Shown: positions 21,795 through 32,280, counted from the stretch's first letter. The stretch is 64,000 bases of DNA from Tritrichomonas musculus (GCA_039105265.1 JAPFFF010000005.1:4263501-4327500); one strand, 5' to 3'. Notes: generated from the sequence alone by a model not told the origin. Translations and numbers: made by a program.

Positions 21795-21968
21795 AAAATA
21801 TGGAAAAATTAATAATTAAAAACGTTAAAAAATACTAATTTAATTTTTATTTATTATTTACACAGTCTTAAATTATGGCACTTAGTAATATGATATTAAC
21901 AAGTGACAAAAATAATTTGATTAAAAATAATTATATTTTTCAAAAAATGATCTAATAATATATTATAG

Positions 21969-22343
21969 TTAAGAATCTGAAATTTGAAAATGTGAAAGAA
22001 AATCGCTCATTTCATTTGGAAGTTCTGTCAATAATGAAAAGTTGGCGTTTTCATCACAAATGAAAGTTAGGAAGAGAGGGGACGCTACAAGAAAAACAAA
22101 GGAGCAGTCATCACCTTCAACAACCATCGATCGAGCCTCACCAAAATTTAGCTTGCTAAGTCTTTCAAAATATCGTGGAATCCTTCGAACAAGATCATCA
22201 TTATCATTTGTTGCTGATGATTCATCTGAACGGGATTCAGCAAGAATCGCTCCTTGACTATCTGAAATATATCCTTTTTTGACGCCAGTTATAGATTCAC
22301 ATATTTTATCCAGAAAGTCGCATGGATCTTCACTTTTTTCCAT
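21969..22343 (-). CDS. LAMTOR3/MP1-like roadblock-domain protein
   Basis: At 124 residues it matches the length of animal LAMTOR3 (MP1), a roadblock/LC7-fold scaffold of the Ragulator complex that tethers Rag GTPases and TORC1 signalling to lysosome-like membranes. The order of conserved pieces fits: V-K-K-G-Y-I-S-D-S-Q-G-A-I-L (about 21-34) for the V-S-D-x-D-G-V strand pair, then F-E-R-L-S-K-L-N-F-G (about 59-68) for the S-K-L-G-L helix end, then A-S-P-L-F-L-T-F-I-C-D-E-N-A-N-F (about 87-102) for L-P-L-V-V-T-F-I-A-x-x-x-A-N. An acidic insertion (37-50) replaces part of the loop. The roadblock fold is likely; the exact orthology is inference. Confidence 0.6.
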   Translation of the reverse strand: MEKSEDPCDFLDKICESITGVKKGYISDSQGAILAESRSDESSATNDNDDLVRRIPRYFERLSKLNFGEARSMVVEGDDCSFVFLVASPLFLTFICDENANFSLLTELPNEMSDFLSHFQISDS

Positions 22344-22999
22344 TTTTAAAAGAATTTAAAATTCTGACATGTTATATAAAAAATTATATGAATATAGTAC
22401 CCAAAGAGGATAGTATGTGGGGGTGTTTTTGACATCGAACTTTTTCAATGAACAAATTTGGCGGAATAAACCAATTGCTTTGTTCGAAGATTTAGAACCC
22501 ACAACAGACTATCAGAGTACAAAAGAAATTCTTGATTTGAGAAAAGTTTTAGAAGATTTCAGTTCAGCAGCAGGGATGGTCAATGTTGAAAAAATTGATC
22601 AACGGCGTCACTTTTTTGGTGGCTCGTTGTCAACGTTAACTTCGTTATTTCAACGTCAATGATCAATGATAAGTGTTTCGTTGAAATTGATCGTTCTAAA
22701 AAATGGCACTTTATTATTTCTATCATCGTTGATTTATAATTAAATTATCATTTCTGTAAAATATATATATATTTAGTATTTATATAGATATGATAATGAT
22801 ATTTAAAAAATTTAATACCCAAAATATATATTTATATTTATAATATTAAAGCAATCTGAGATATAACTTTCTCTCACTTTTTTTTGAACCATTTTATAAA
22901 TAGGCCAAATAATAAACATAAACGATCAATTTTTCATATCATTTTTTATCTTCAAATTTTTACATTCTCAATTTGATTTCATTTTATCATATCATTTGG
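22344..22999. other. Intergenic region with a coding-like fragment
   Basis: On the + strand the stretch 22417-22662 stays open and reads like protein (for example F-E-D-L-E-P-T-T-D-Y, then L-R-K-V-L-E-D-F). It has no ATG until near its end, so it may be a gene fragment or an exon whose first exon I could not place. The rest is AT-rich. A TATA-rich tract near 22760 precedes the glucosidase gene. Confidence 0.35.
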
Positions 23000-25726
23000 A
23001 TGATTTTTTTCATCATTCCGTTATGCTTTTCTTACGAAGAATACAAAAAATGCAATGATATGCGATTTTGTTCTCATAATATTAATGCAATTGGAAAATG
23101 GTCATTAAACAATTGCAATTTTGATAAAGAGAAATATGAATTCACAGGAAGTCTTTTTAATAATAATGTTGATGACAAATTGCAACTTATTATTTACTTA
23201 ATGCAAAATAATAGTTTTCGGATTAGCTTTTTACCAGCAAACAAAGAAAATTTTCCTCGATATAATTTATCTGGTAATTCATACGTTGTTAATCAAGAAA
23301 TAATGAAACAACATCTTCCTCTTAGTCACAATAATGAATCTAATATTCATGTTATAAGTTCTGAAGAATGCAAGGCTGAAATTCACTTATCACCATTTTA
23401 CATTAATATATCAGACAAATTTAATTCCAAAATTTTAATCAACTATAATCAAAATCTTGTTTTTGAACATATTGGTCAACAAGTTCCTCCAGATTTATGG
23501 CCACATTATCAAAATGATACTATTAAAAACGGTGCAACAGCTGTAGGAATCGACTTTGCTTTTCAAGGAAAAAATACACGTATCTCAGGTTTTGCTGAAG
23601 CCGATAACTCGATTAATTTTGAAGACACAGGAGATGAACCAAGACGTGTTTCAAATTATGATTCTTTTTCAGACTATGGACATATTCCACTTGTTTATGG
23701 CCATTCACCATCTGAAATGATTTCTTTCTTTTGGATGAATCCATCAGATACATTTATTAAAATTAAGACTGATGATGCAAAAGACATGCGAAATATTCGT
23801 ATTTTAAGCGAAGGAGGATATGCTGATATCGTTGTTTTCACTGGAAAAATATTTTCGATACTTGATAGCTATACAAATCTTACAGGTCGCCACGAAATCC
23901 CTCCACTATTTACTCTTGGTTATCATCAGTCGAAATGGGGATATTTGACTCAAAAAGAAGTTGAAACTATTGTTGATGAACTTGATTCTCATGATTTTCC
24001 TCTTGATGTACTTTGGCTTGATGTAGACCATCTTCATCATTATCAGCCATTCCGAATAAACATGTCAGCATTCCCCAATCCAGATTCTCTTTTTAAAAAG
24101 CTATCTAATCTTAATCGTTATGTTGTCAGATTGAATGATCCTCATCTACCTAAAGATGATACACATACTATTTCTAAATATGCTTTAGAACATGGTTATT
24201 ATGTAAATAATAGCGATGGAAAAACACCTTTTAATGGAAATTGTTGGCCTGGATCATCATATTGGCCAGACTTTTTAAATCCTGAAGTTCATAAATGGTG
24301 GAGTACTTTATTCCCATATAAAGACAATGAAACCGCTCCAAATGTTTACTTTTGGAATGATATGAATGAACCCAGCGTATTCGATTCAGTTGAAGGCACT
24401 TTTCCAAAAGATTTAGTATATTACGGTGGATACGAAGAACGTGAAATTCGCAGTCTTTATGGTCTTTTAATGCATTCAGCAACATATGAAGGAGTTGTTA
24501 ACCGAAATCCAGATCATAATATTCGACCATTTATACTGACAAGATCATTTTTCGCAGGATCTCAAAAATATACCTGGATGTGGAGTGGAGATAATACAGC
24601 AAAATACGATCATCTCAAGCACTCAGTTCCTATGTCAATAATTGCAGGATTATGTGGAATGCCTATGACTGGCTCTGATCTCGGTGGCTTTAGTGGCGAT
24701 ACTACTCCACAACTTCTTTCTCGATGGCATCAAGCGGCATTGTTTGGATATCCATTATTCCGTAATCATTGTTCTGAAGATTCTCCCCATCGTGAGCCGT
24801 ATTTATATGATAATTATACTCTTGGATTACTTAGAAATACAACAAAGCGCCGTTATCAATCAATTCCACTTTGGTATACCGCTGTTCAAAATTCTCATCA
24901 AACAGGAATTCCACCAGTTCTTCCTCTTTTTGCACTTTATCCTGAACAAGATGATTTTCATGATGTTGATGATCAATTTATTTTCGGTGAATCGCTATTA
25001 GTTGCTCCAATTCTTGTTGAAAACGCTCAAACAAAGAAAATAGTTAAACCACCTGGAATTTGGTATAATTTAACAAACGGTCAGATACTTAATAAATCAA
25101 TTACTATTTCAGTTAACAATGAATCGTTACCTATTTATGTAAAAGGTGGAAGTATAGTTCCTTTCTTTACAAAAGTTGGAAAAAGTGCCGAAGAAACAAG
25201 AAAATCGCCAATATCATTAATTGTTGGATGTGATGAAAATGGAAATGCTCGTGGACCACTTTATATTGATGATGGAATATCATATAATTATCGAAATGGA
25301 CAATTTATGAATCGATGGATCATATTTAAAGATGATAAAATTCAAATTGAAAAGCGCTCTCCAATCGAAAAAAGCATTCCTTCGATTGCTGAAAATACTT
25401 ACATTAACGAAATTAAATTTTATGGTCTCAAGAATCTTCCCAAGTTAATCAGTAAAGATGCTGAACTTTCTTGCAATGAAGCTCGTGATATCTGCACAAT
25501 GAAAGGATTTAAGCTTTATCCTTCCAAAATCTCAGAAGAAGAAAAAAATAAAAAACGCTTATACTTTTTAATAGGAATTATTGCAGCTATAGTTGTTGCT
25601 ATTTTGATCATTGTTGTGATTATTGTTGTTTCTGTTATTGCTTGCAAGAAAAATAAAGAAAAAAGAGAACTTGATGCACAAAACCGAGTAGACAGCCGCT
25701 CTCTCATTGATTCAGTTAACACTTAA
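23000..25726 (+). CDS. Glycoside hydrolase family 31 alpha-glucosidase (glucosidase II alpha-like) with C-terminal membrane anchor
   Basis: The first true ATG (23000) gives 908 residues and places a hydrophobic signal peptide M-I-F-F-I-I-P-L-C-F-S at the N-terminus. A C-N-D-M-R-F-C-S-H-N motif right after it matches the N-terminal K-x-C-x-x-x-x-F-C motif of ER glucosidase II alpha (GANAB). The GH31 core follows: G-Y-H-Q-S-K-W-G-Y, W-N-D-M-N-E-P with nucleophile D454, W-S-G-D-N-T-A with acid/base D531, and G-S-D-L-G-G-F. The enzyme should trim glucose from N-glycans in the ER. Residues about 854-880 form a strong transmembrane helix followed by a short basic and polar tail. This is unusual, because typical glucosidase II alpha is soluble and retained by its beta subunit. 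Confidence 0.92.
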   Translation: MIFFIIPLCFSYEEYKKCNDMRFCSHNINAIGKWSLNNCNFDKEKYEFTGSLFNNNVDDKLQLIIYLMQNNSFRISFLPANKENFPRYNLSGNSYVVNQEIMKQHLPLSHNNESNIHVISSEECKAEIHLSPFYINISDKFNSKILINYNQNLVFEHIGQQVPPDLWPHYQNDTIKNGATAVGIDFAFQGKNTRISGFAEADNSINFEDTGDEPRRVSNYDSFSDYGHIPLVYGHSPSEMISFFWMNPSDTFIKIKTDDAKDMRNIRILSEGGYADIVVFTGKIFSILDSYTNLTGRHEIPPLFTLGYHQSKWGYLTQKEVETIVDELDSHDFPLDVLWLDVDHLHHYQPFRINMSAFPNPDSLFKKLSNLNRYVVRLNDPHLPKDDTHTISKYALEHGYYVNNSDGKTPFNGNCWPGSSYWPDFLNPEVHKWWSTLFPYKDNETAPNVYFWNDMNEPSVFDSVEGTFPKDLVYYGGYEEREIRSLYGLLMHSATYEGVVNRNPDHNIRPFILTRSFFAGSQKYTWMWSGDNTAKYDHLKHSVPMSIIAGLCGMPMTGSDLGGFSGDTTPQLLSRWHQAALFGYPLFRNHCSEDSPHREPYLYDNYTLGLLRNTTKRRYQSIPLWYTAVQNSHQTGIPPVLPLFALYPEQDDFHDVDDQFIFGESLLVAPILVENAQTKKIVKPPGIWYNLTNGQILNKSITISVNNESLPIYVKGGSIVPFFTKVGKSAEETRKSPISLIVGCDENGNARGPLYIDDGISYNYRNGQFMNRWIIFKDDKIQIEKRSPIEKSIPSIAENTYINEIKFYGLKNLPKLISKDAELSCNEARDICTMKGFKLYPSKISEEEKNKKRLYFLIGIIAAIVVAILIIVVIIVVSVIACKKNKEKRELDAQNRVDSRSLIDSVNT

Positions 25727-26051
25727 TTACTATTTAAATTATTCCTAAATAATAATATCAAAATTATATCATTGTTAATAAAAAAGTAAACATATTTTTT
25801 TATATCAATACTGCAATTTTTTTCTGCTATTTGCATTTTTTTCCTACATAAATGAATTATATTTTAACGAAATGAAGGTGTAATCGGCAATCACAAAAAG
25901 CTACTTTTCAAGTGATATAAGGAGAGCATAAATTTTGATGCGGCTTAATGACAAATCATCTATTATATGCACACTATTTTTATCAAAACCAAAAAAAAAA
26001 AAGAAAGGATTTTTACTTGTGAATACACTTATTTTTATTCATAATAATAAT
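25727..26051. other. AT-rich 3' flank of the glucosidase gene
   Basis: No gene or RNA recognised; includes short poly-T and poly-A runs. Confidence 0.5.
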
Positions 26052-26251
26052 CAATTATTGAATGATATCTTCACCAATTGATATCCACTGTTTTTGGAAA
26101 TGAAATAGATTTATTTGATGAACATTAAATTTTTATTATAAGCAAATGAGGAAAAAAAATTTTAATGATGAACATTCACAGGAGGTATATTCATCGAAAT
26201 TTCCATTATTGAAAAAACATAAATTTTGATGAAGATATCATTCAATAATTG
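26052..26251. repeat. 200-bp unit with 25-bp inverted ends (MITE-like hairpin)
   Basis: CAATTATTGAATGATATCTT plus CAC at 26052-26076 is repeated in inverted orientation at 26227-26251 with two or three mismatches. The interior contains GATGAACATT twice. It could be a very small transposon derivative or a hairpin; no clear target duplication was identified. Confidence 0.5.
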
Positions 26252-26580
26252 AGTTTATTTGGGTAATATATCAAAATAATCTAAAAAAAAAAACTACAAT
26301 TAATATAGAGAAATATACTTTCTTTTAGAAAGGAAAGTGATTAAACTATAGAAAATACTTTACTTAAGTAGATTATAATTTTTTTCAATAAATTTTGATG
26401 ATAGCTTCTTTTATGGAAAAATCATATTAAATTTTCTCTTCATATTTATAGAATATACTTGAATAAGTATTTAGGAAGTGTTATATGTCTTTTATTTCTT
26501 GAAATTTCGCATAAATTACTTTAAAATAAATAAAATAAAGAAACAAAACATAAATAAAATTGAATTACCTAACAATTATC

Positions 26581-26712
26581 AAAAAGTGAACTGAAAATTA
26601 ACAAAAAGTGAACCTAAAATAAACAAAAAATAAATCATAAGTTATCAAAAAGTCGATCGAAAGTTTACAAAAAGTGAACCGAAAATTAACAAAAAATAAA
26701 GAAAAAGTTATC
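26581..26712. repeat. 22-bp tandem repeat, six units, with 66-bp higher-order period
   Basis: Six consecutive 22-bp units begin AAAAAGTGAAC or AAAAAATAAA. Units 1/4, 2/5 and 3/6 resemble each other most, so the array grew by duplication of a 66-bp trimer. The flanks to 27199 show no gene. Confidence 0.75.
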
Positions 26713-27199
26713 AAAAAAGCCATTCGAAGATTAATATACTGTAATTCCAAGAATCTCAGACATATAGAAAAATTCTCATCATTTTTGAGAAAACTCACTG
26801 AAAGACTTTCAATTTTTTTCAAAAAACTTTCAAAATTCCTACTTTTTCAATGAAAAATAAAAAGGTCAAATATCATTGTCTGTTCAAATCATCAACCAAA
26901 TATACTCTTAAAATAATTCTATAGGTTGAATAAATTCTTTCAAATAATTAAAAGTTTTCTCAAAAAGGTCTGAAATTAATTGAATATATCTGAGATTTTT
27001 GGAATTACTTTACCTTTTTTTTTTATCACTTTCACAATAAATAAAATTTCTAAAATTTCCACAATTTTTAATTTTAATCAATTCATAAGCCCACTTTTTA
27101 TATACTTTTTAACAAAAAGTGTAAATTATTCAGAGATTTTAAATTTCCAATTTTTCGATGAATAAATAAGACAATTTGTCATTTCATTTATTTTGTGCT

Positions 27200-29026
27200 A
27201 TGACATTTATATATAGATACCGCTTTAATGATGAAACAATGACAATCAAATATGACCAGAGATTAATGTATCAAACTGATTTTTTACACGTAATTAAAAA
27301 GCAACTTGGAATTAAAACACCACTCAGCATATATTACAATGGAAAATTGCTCAGAAGTAGTTCAATTATATTTAGTAATGATGAAAGATTCATATATGAC
27401 GTAACACCAAAAAACAAATCTATTCGTTACACTCATCACCAAAATGAGGAAGAAATCATTCAGGATGAAGAACAAGAAACTGTTAAACAAAATGAACAAG
27501 AATTAGAACAAAATGAGCTCCACAAACAAGAGCAAGAAGTTGATATTAATCTTGTTTCGAGGTTTACTAGTGAAGGAATTAAAAATGCTTTTCCTTTATC
27601 AGATGAAATGATTGCTAATGATGAGTTCGATATTATTGTTGATAATGAAGTTATTAAAACAAATATTATTTTAGCTTCATTTATTTCTCCAATTATAACC
27701 AAAAATATTATGGCAGACAAAACATGTAGAACATTAGAAATTCAATTAAATTCCTATTTGGATGATTATGAGCAATTTCAATTATCTTTTGCAAATTTAG
27801 CTATTTTACCACATCTTAAGTCACAATTTTCACAACAAATTTCTACAATAGAATTTAATAAAATGTTTGTTGAAAAATTAAAAGAAATTTTACGAATGAT
27901 GAAAGAAGGCGAAATTTCGAATTTTATCTCAATGATTTCAAATTTTTTCCAGAAAATTCAAAGTACTAGGGAAAAAGATATTGTATTGGAATTTTTTGTT
28001 CTCATCAAGATCTTCTTTTCTTTTGGGAATGACTTTATTATTCAATTATTGACTGAATCATTTCTTAAATTGTATAATCAAGATATTGAAATTAATGAAG
28101 AAGAGGAATTAATTAAAATAATTAAAATTAAAAAAAGTATTACTAATGGTAAAATTCTAATCGAAGATTACAAAAAAGAAATACAGTACATACAAGATAA
28201 TTTTCTTCAAATGGATCCACAAATAATCAATGAGATTGATGAAATTTTAATTGAAAAAGCGATCACATCTAATCGTTTCCAGATTAACGATGAAGACAAT
28301 TTCTTTTATCAAATAATCAAATTAAAAGATGAATATGCTCAATATTTTCTTCGGTTTGTAGTTTTCTCAAACCTCAGCTATTCTGCAATTGGCCTTTTTT
28401 TAAAATCATTTTCGTTATATGATATAGATGAACAAATCTGGAAATCATTATCAAATAGGCTTTTGCTTCCATTGGACGAAAATTCATTTGTAAGCAATAG
28501 ATCAACATTCAACAACTTTCGACTTTTAGATAAAACATTTAATTATAGTAAAGGGCACGAACTTGAAGGACTTTTTGATTATTTGAACAAGACATATAAT
28601 GGAAATGCACATTTGAAAAAAATAATTGAAATAACCTCAAATGGAGATAAGTTCAATCATTGCTATAACTTAATTGATAGAGATTTTTCCTCATATTTTT
28701 ATCCAAAAGAATCTGATTCAGCTTTTATTCAATTTAACTTTAAAAGATTTAAATTTTCTTTGAATGCATACTCGTTGAAATCAAATCAAAATCAAACCAA
28801 CAAGCTTATAAATTGGGAAATTATTGGGTCTAATGATCTCAAAAACTGGTATCAAATTGATGAAGAACACATTGGACCATGGAACGGCAATTTCAATATT
28901 AAAAATTATCAAACAAAGAATAGTCAAGCTTATCAATACATCCAAATAAGGATAAAAGGAAATGACTCATCAGGTGAGAATTATCTGGATTTGTCTGGCG
29001 TTGAATTCTTTGGATCAATTCAATAA
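27200..29026 (+). CDS. BTB-like and F5/8 type C (discoidin) domain protein, 608 aa
   Basis: The first real ATG is at 27200. The N-terminal ~75 residues look beta-rich and could be ubiquitin-like. A glutamate/glutamine-rich linker (about 80-120) follows. Then F-D-I-I-V-D-N-E-V-I-K-T-N-I-I-L-A-S-F-I-S-P (about 150-172) is the signature of a divergent BTB/POZ strand-helix pair. The middle is helical (BACK-like). The last ~130 residues form an F5/8C module: I-T-S-N-G near the start, N-x-x-L-I-D-R-D-F-S-S-Y-F-Y, W-E-I-I-G-S-N-D-L-K-N-W, and a final L-S-G-V-E-F-F-G. This BTB-F5/8C architecture is common in trichomonads. The ligand is unknown; probably a cytoplasmic adaptor since no signal peptide is seen. 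Confidence 0.75.
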   Translation: MTFIYRYRFNDETMTIKYDQRLMYQTDFLHVIKKQLGIKTPLSIYYNGKLLRSSSIIFSNDERFIYDVTPKNKSIRYTHHQNEEEIIQDEEQETVKQNEQELEQNELHKQEQEVDINLVSRFTSEGIKNAFPLSDEMIANDEFDIIVDNEVIKTNIILASFISPIITKNIMADKTCRTLEIQLNSYLDDYEQFQLSFANLAILPHLKSQFSQQISTIEFNKMFVEKLKEILRMMKEGEISNFISMISNFFQKIQSTREKDIVLEFFVLIKIFFSFGNDFIIQLLTESFLKLYNQDIEINEEEELIKIIKIKKSITNGKILIEDYKKEIQYIQDNFLQMDPQIINEIDEILIEKAITSNRFQINDEDNFFYQIIKLKDEYAQYFLRFVVFSNLSYSAIGLFLKSFSLYDIDEQIWKSLSNRLLLPLDENSFVSNRSTFNNFRLLDKTFNYSKGHELEGLFDYLNKTYNGNAHLKKIIEITSNGDKFNHCYNLIDRDFSSYFYPKESDSAFIQFNFKRFKFSLNAYSLKSNQNQTNKLINWEIIGSNDLKNWYQIDEEHIGPWNGNFNIKNYQTKNSQAYQYIQIRIKGNDSSGENYLDLSGVEFFGSIQ

Positions 29027-29297
29027 TATAAATAAGTTTTTTCAAAATAACTTTATTAAACAAATGAATATTTAATTTAACGTTTTCTAATAATGATTTC
29101 TTACAAATTACAAATGAAAGTTTGAAAATAACATATAGATTTAATTTTTTTTATACTTGAAGTTATAACATTATAATATTCATCTATGACACATGATATG
29201 GTTTAGAGCACTTATATATAAATTAGTTTGAAATAATAATAATAATAATAATAAAAAAAAACAAAAATTTAGGAATATAATTATAATATATTATGCT

Positions 29298-30938
29298 TTA
29301 TACGCTATTTTTAGGAGAAATTGAATAATCCAATTCATTAATTTTAATTGTTTTCTTACTTGTTGCCTTCTTAAAGTATTTATTTTGTAGAAATGTAGCA
29401 ATAATTTTTGACTTCTTCCAAAATACTAATGATTCTAAGCAGCAGTCATCACCAAAAGAGTTTAAGGCTTCAATTGCTTCGGAGAGTTGCACAGTTCGAT
29501 CAACATCATATATTTCTACTGTATTTTTCTTCCAAGTCTGTTTAATTAACTGTGTGTCAATTTTATTTATATCTTCCTGCTTCATATAAGCAATACAAAA
29601 AGCCCTCAAACCATTTGAATAAATACCAGGGGCTCCAGAAGTTATTTGATAGTCATATTTCTTATTTGTTTCTTCATCATCATTTTCTTCTGCAACTGAT
29701 TTCTTATTGATATTTCCAGAGAGCAAAAGAGCTTCTGTCAAATCCTTTTTACAATCAAAGAAAATATGATAGGTTGGTCTCGTTCTTGGCGAGTTATTTT
29801 GCCTTTCAACAATATATGAAGCTTTGGGAAAAATATCATGAAGTTCTTCTTCTTGTTCAGCATCAAAATGATAAATTATCATAGAAAAATTATAAATTTT
29901 AATATGTGATTTATCTTTTAGAAATGCTTCATAAGCATCTGATTTGTTTAAAAATTGAATTTGTGCATTCTTTTTATTAGAATCATCATAGGTCTTGATT
30001 GCTAAAATTCTTTTAATTTGATCTGATTCCGTTTCTTTGTCTTTGTATTTACTAAATCGCTTAAATATTGAATTATAATCTTCTTCTTTTCTGATATTTA
30101 CTACAAGAATATTCCATTGTTTTACTAAATCCATTTCATTAATGTCAAGAAAATGTGTAAGTTGTAAAATTTCATCATGGAACTTGGTATATTTTAAGTG
30201 ATTGATGATATTCCATGCTTTCTCATTATCTTCAACGCTGAAGTAAAAGCTTGATTTAAATTCACAAAAGTTGATAACTTTTGAGTAATTTTTTTCTTCA
30301 ATATATTCCTTAATTTTGGTGAATTTTTTGAGATCTATTTGATTCTCACTATCACGATCATTATTTTTAATAATAATTATAGGAAGTTCAGACGATTTAG
30401 TAGAAAAAACAGGAAAATCAAAAAGATTCATAAACTCTTGTTTGATAAAAAATGGAATGAGAAATCGAATCCTATGCTTGATTTCATCAGGAGCACATTG
30501 AAAATAAATAATCTGTGGATTTCTATCTGATGGTATTTTTTTAAAGGTTGATTCAGTGGCGGTCCATTTAATAAGATCATTTAATAATGGAATTAAAAAT
30601 GATTTAATGATATCATTAATGCTTGAATCTTTAAAATTGCAAAAATAAAAATTCTCAACCTGCTGAACATTTTGCATTTGACTTTTAATTGGACGTTTAA
30701 AAGTACTCAATAGAGAAAATTGGAAATCTTCAGAATCGAATTCATTATTTTCATGTAACTCTAATGTCCCAATCAATACATAAGACTTATTATTTAATAC
30801 ACAACTTGATGTAAAGAGAGGCTCTTTTTCAAAAAGAATTTGGAAACCTTGAGCAACTTGACTTACGTCATCCGGTGTATCAACTGTAAATAAATAGTAA
30901 TTTAAATTTGATTTATTTTTTGTATGAAGTTTAATCAT
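29298..30938 (-). CDS. Hypothetical, possibly RNA-binding protein, 546 aa
   Basis: Intact frame, convergent with the F5/8C gene. There is no certain domain. The stretch about 292-370 (W-N-I-L-V-V-N-I-R, later I-K-R-I-L-A-I-K-T-Y-D-D and A-Q-I-Q-F-L-N-K-S-D-A-Y-E-A-F) follows the strand-helix-strand order of an RNA-recognition motif, with RNP2-like and RNP1-like positions occupied by aliphatic rather than aromatic residues. Similar alpha/beta segments occur about 12-75 and 380-420. A multi-RRM-like scaffold is therefore possible but unproven. The C-terminus is basic (K-K-A-T-S-K-K-T-I-K). Confidence 0.6.
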   Translation of the reverse strand: MIKLHTKNKSNLNYYLFTVDTPDDVSQVAQGFQILFEKEPLFTSSCVLNNKSYVLIGTLELHENNEFDSEDFQFSLLSTFKRPIKSQMQNVQQVENFYFCNFKDSSINDIIKSFLIPLLNDLIKWTATESTFKKIPSDRNPQIIYFQCAPDEIKHRIRFLIPFFIKQEFMNLFDFPVFSTKSSELPIIIIKNNDRDSENQIDLKKFTKIKEYIEEKNYSKVINFCEFKSSFYFSVEDNEKAWNIINHLKYTKFHDEILQLTHFLDINEMDLVKQWNILVVNIRKEEDYNSIFKRFSKYKDKETESDQIKRILAIKTYDDSNKKNAQIQFLNKSDAYEAFLKDKSHIKIYNFSMIIYHFDAEQEEELHDIFPKASYIVERQNNSPRTRPTYHIFFDCKKDLTEALLLSGNINKKSVAEENDDEETNKKYDYQITSGAPGIYSNGLRAFCIAYMKQEDINKIDTQLIKQTWKKNTVEIYDVDRTVQLSEAIEALNSFGDDCCLESLVFWKKSKIIATFLQNKYFKKATSKKTIKINELDYSISPKNSV

Positions 30939-31236
30939 GATTAAAACCTTTTTGGCCTATGAAGAGGTTAATTTTATGTCATTTCAAAGAATTTTGAAAT
31001 CCTGTAATCAAAAAGTTTTGAATTTAATTATGAATACAATAAATATATTCATAATGAAAAGATTTATTTATATTTTAATTTTATTTTTATAGATAATACA
31101 TTATGATAATCATATACTATATATATTTATAAAATTTATATAACAAATTTTAGATAGAAGATTTATATATATAACCATTATTTCATCTAGTGGTATCACA
31201 GCACTTAAATGAAATAAACACCATGATAAATTTTCT

Positions 31237-32280
31237 TCAAACATCTATCCTCGAATAAAAATTTTCTGCATTTATATCACTCTTAAGAGGTAATCTGAGA
31301 TCGTATTTATATAAATCTAAAAAACGTGCAGCGATCAATCCAAATACTGAAATAGTTGATTTAATTTTTTCTTTATAACTCAAATTCAGTTTAATAAAAT
31401 TAGAGTCGACTGGAATTTCGTTAATTCTAATACGATAATATTTTAAAATCATTAAAAACTCTAGATTAAATGATTCATGGAAAGAAAAATGAATATTCTC
31501 GAGAACAATCTGAGCCATTTTCTTTGAAATCATAAAAGAATCAAAATAAAAATCATGAACTTTATCAACATATCGCCGAAATATTAAATATTGATGAAAA
31601 TATGATAATTTGGGAACATTCTTCTTAATTGGTAGAACAACGCAATATTCGCTATTTTCATAAGTTTTACATGATTTAATAAAATTGGAAAGCGTATTAA
31701 TAGAATCTGATAACGAAGTATACAGGATAAATTTGCCGTTAGCAGCAAAGCTACCAATTTGAATGGCAGTACCAATTTCCATTGAATCTTTTAATGTTAT
31801 TATTCTAACATTAGGATGCATTCTAAGAAACTGCAAATCGGAAACATTCATAATATTATTGTTCACGATAATGAATTCATATGTAAAGTTTTTATTAATT
31901 CCATGCGTTTGCATAATTTGATGAATAGAATTACCGATTTTGTTAAAGTTATTAATAATAGAATAATTCTTTTTATCAACAACAACGACAATTGATAAAC
32001 TTCGATCGAATAGTTTATAAAATAAAGATGGGAACTCAGATTCTCGCTCATCAGCATCATCGTGATACATTATATTTTGCTTAACATCTTTAACTCTTTT
32101 CCTAAACAACAAATCAAAAATTGTTTTTTTTTTTAAGATTCGGCGCAATAATAATATTATAAAAGAAAATACTGTTGTATACCAAACTATGTCTGATATA
32201 AAATCACCAAGCGGGACTTTGCCCATGGAAAAAGAGTAGAATGGTAAAAAGTTTAAATATTTTAAAATGAATGAATTCAT
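31237..32280 (-). CDS. Degenerate ALG5-like family 2 glycosyltransferase
   Basis: 347 residues, close to dolichyl-phosphate beta-glucosyltransferase (ALG5) in length and layout: one N-terminal membrane helix (about 30-48), a basic linker, then a GT-A fold beginning L-S-I-V-V-V-V (95-101). ALG5 makes Dol-P-Glc at the ER membrane. The usual catalytic signatures are altered. The E-x-I-I-V-D-D-G-S position reads E-F-I-I-V-N-N-N-I (135-143), the N-x-G-K-G-G-A position reads S-M-E-I-G-T-A (166-172), and the D-A-D-G metal-binding motif reads S-L-S-D-S. The I-x-E-I-P-V-D segment near the end, typical of the family, is kept. It is therefore probably a pseudoenzyme or has changed donor chemistry. It could instead be a distant DPM1-like member. 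Confidence 0.6.
   Translation of the reverse strand: MNSFILKYLNFLPFYSFSMGKVPLGDFISDIVWYTTVFSFIILLLRRILKKKTIFDLLFRKRVKDVKQNIMYHDDADERESEFPSLFYKLFDRSLSIVVVVDKKNYSIINNFNKIGNSIHQIMQTHGINKNFTYEFIIVNNNIMNVSDLQFLRMHPNVRIITLKDSMEIGTAIQIGSFAANGKFILYTSLSDSINTLSNFIKSCKTYENSEYCVVLPIKKNVPKLSYFHQYLIFRRYVDKVHDFYFDSFMISKKMAQIVLENIHFSFHESFNLEFLMILKYYRIRINEIPVDSNFIKLNLSYKEKIKSTISVFGLIAARFLDLYKYDLRLPLKSDINAENFYSRIDV

Noticed and set aside
22417-22662. 81-residue gene
   Set aside because: The frame opens with GTG and has no ATG until near its end; kept only as a coding-like fragment.
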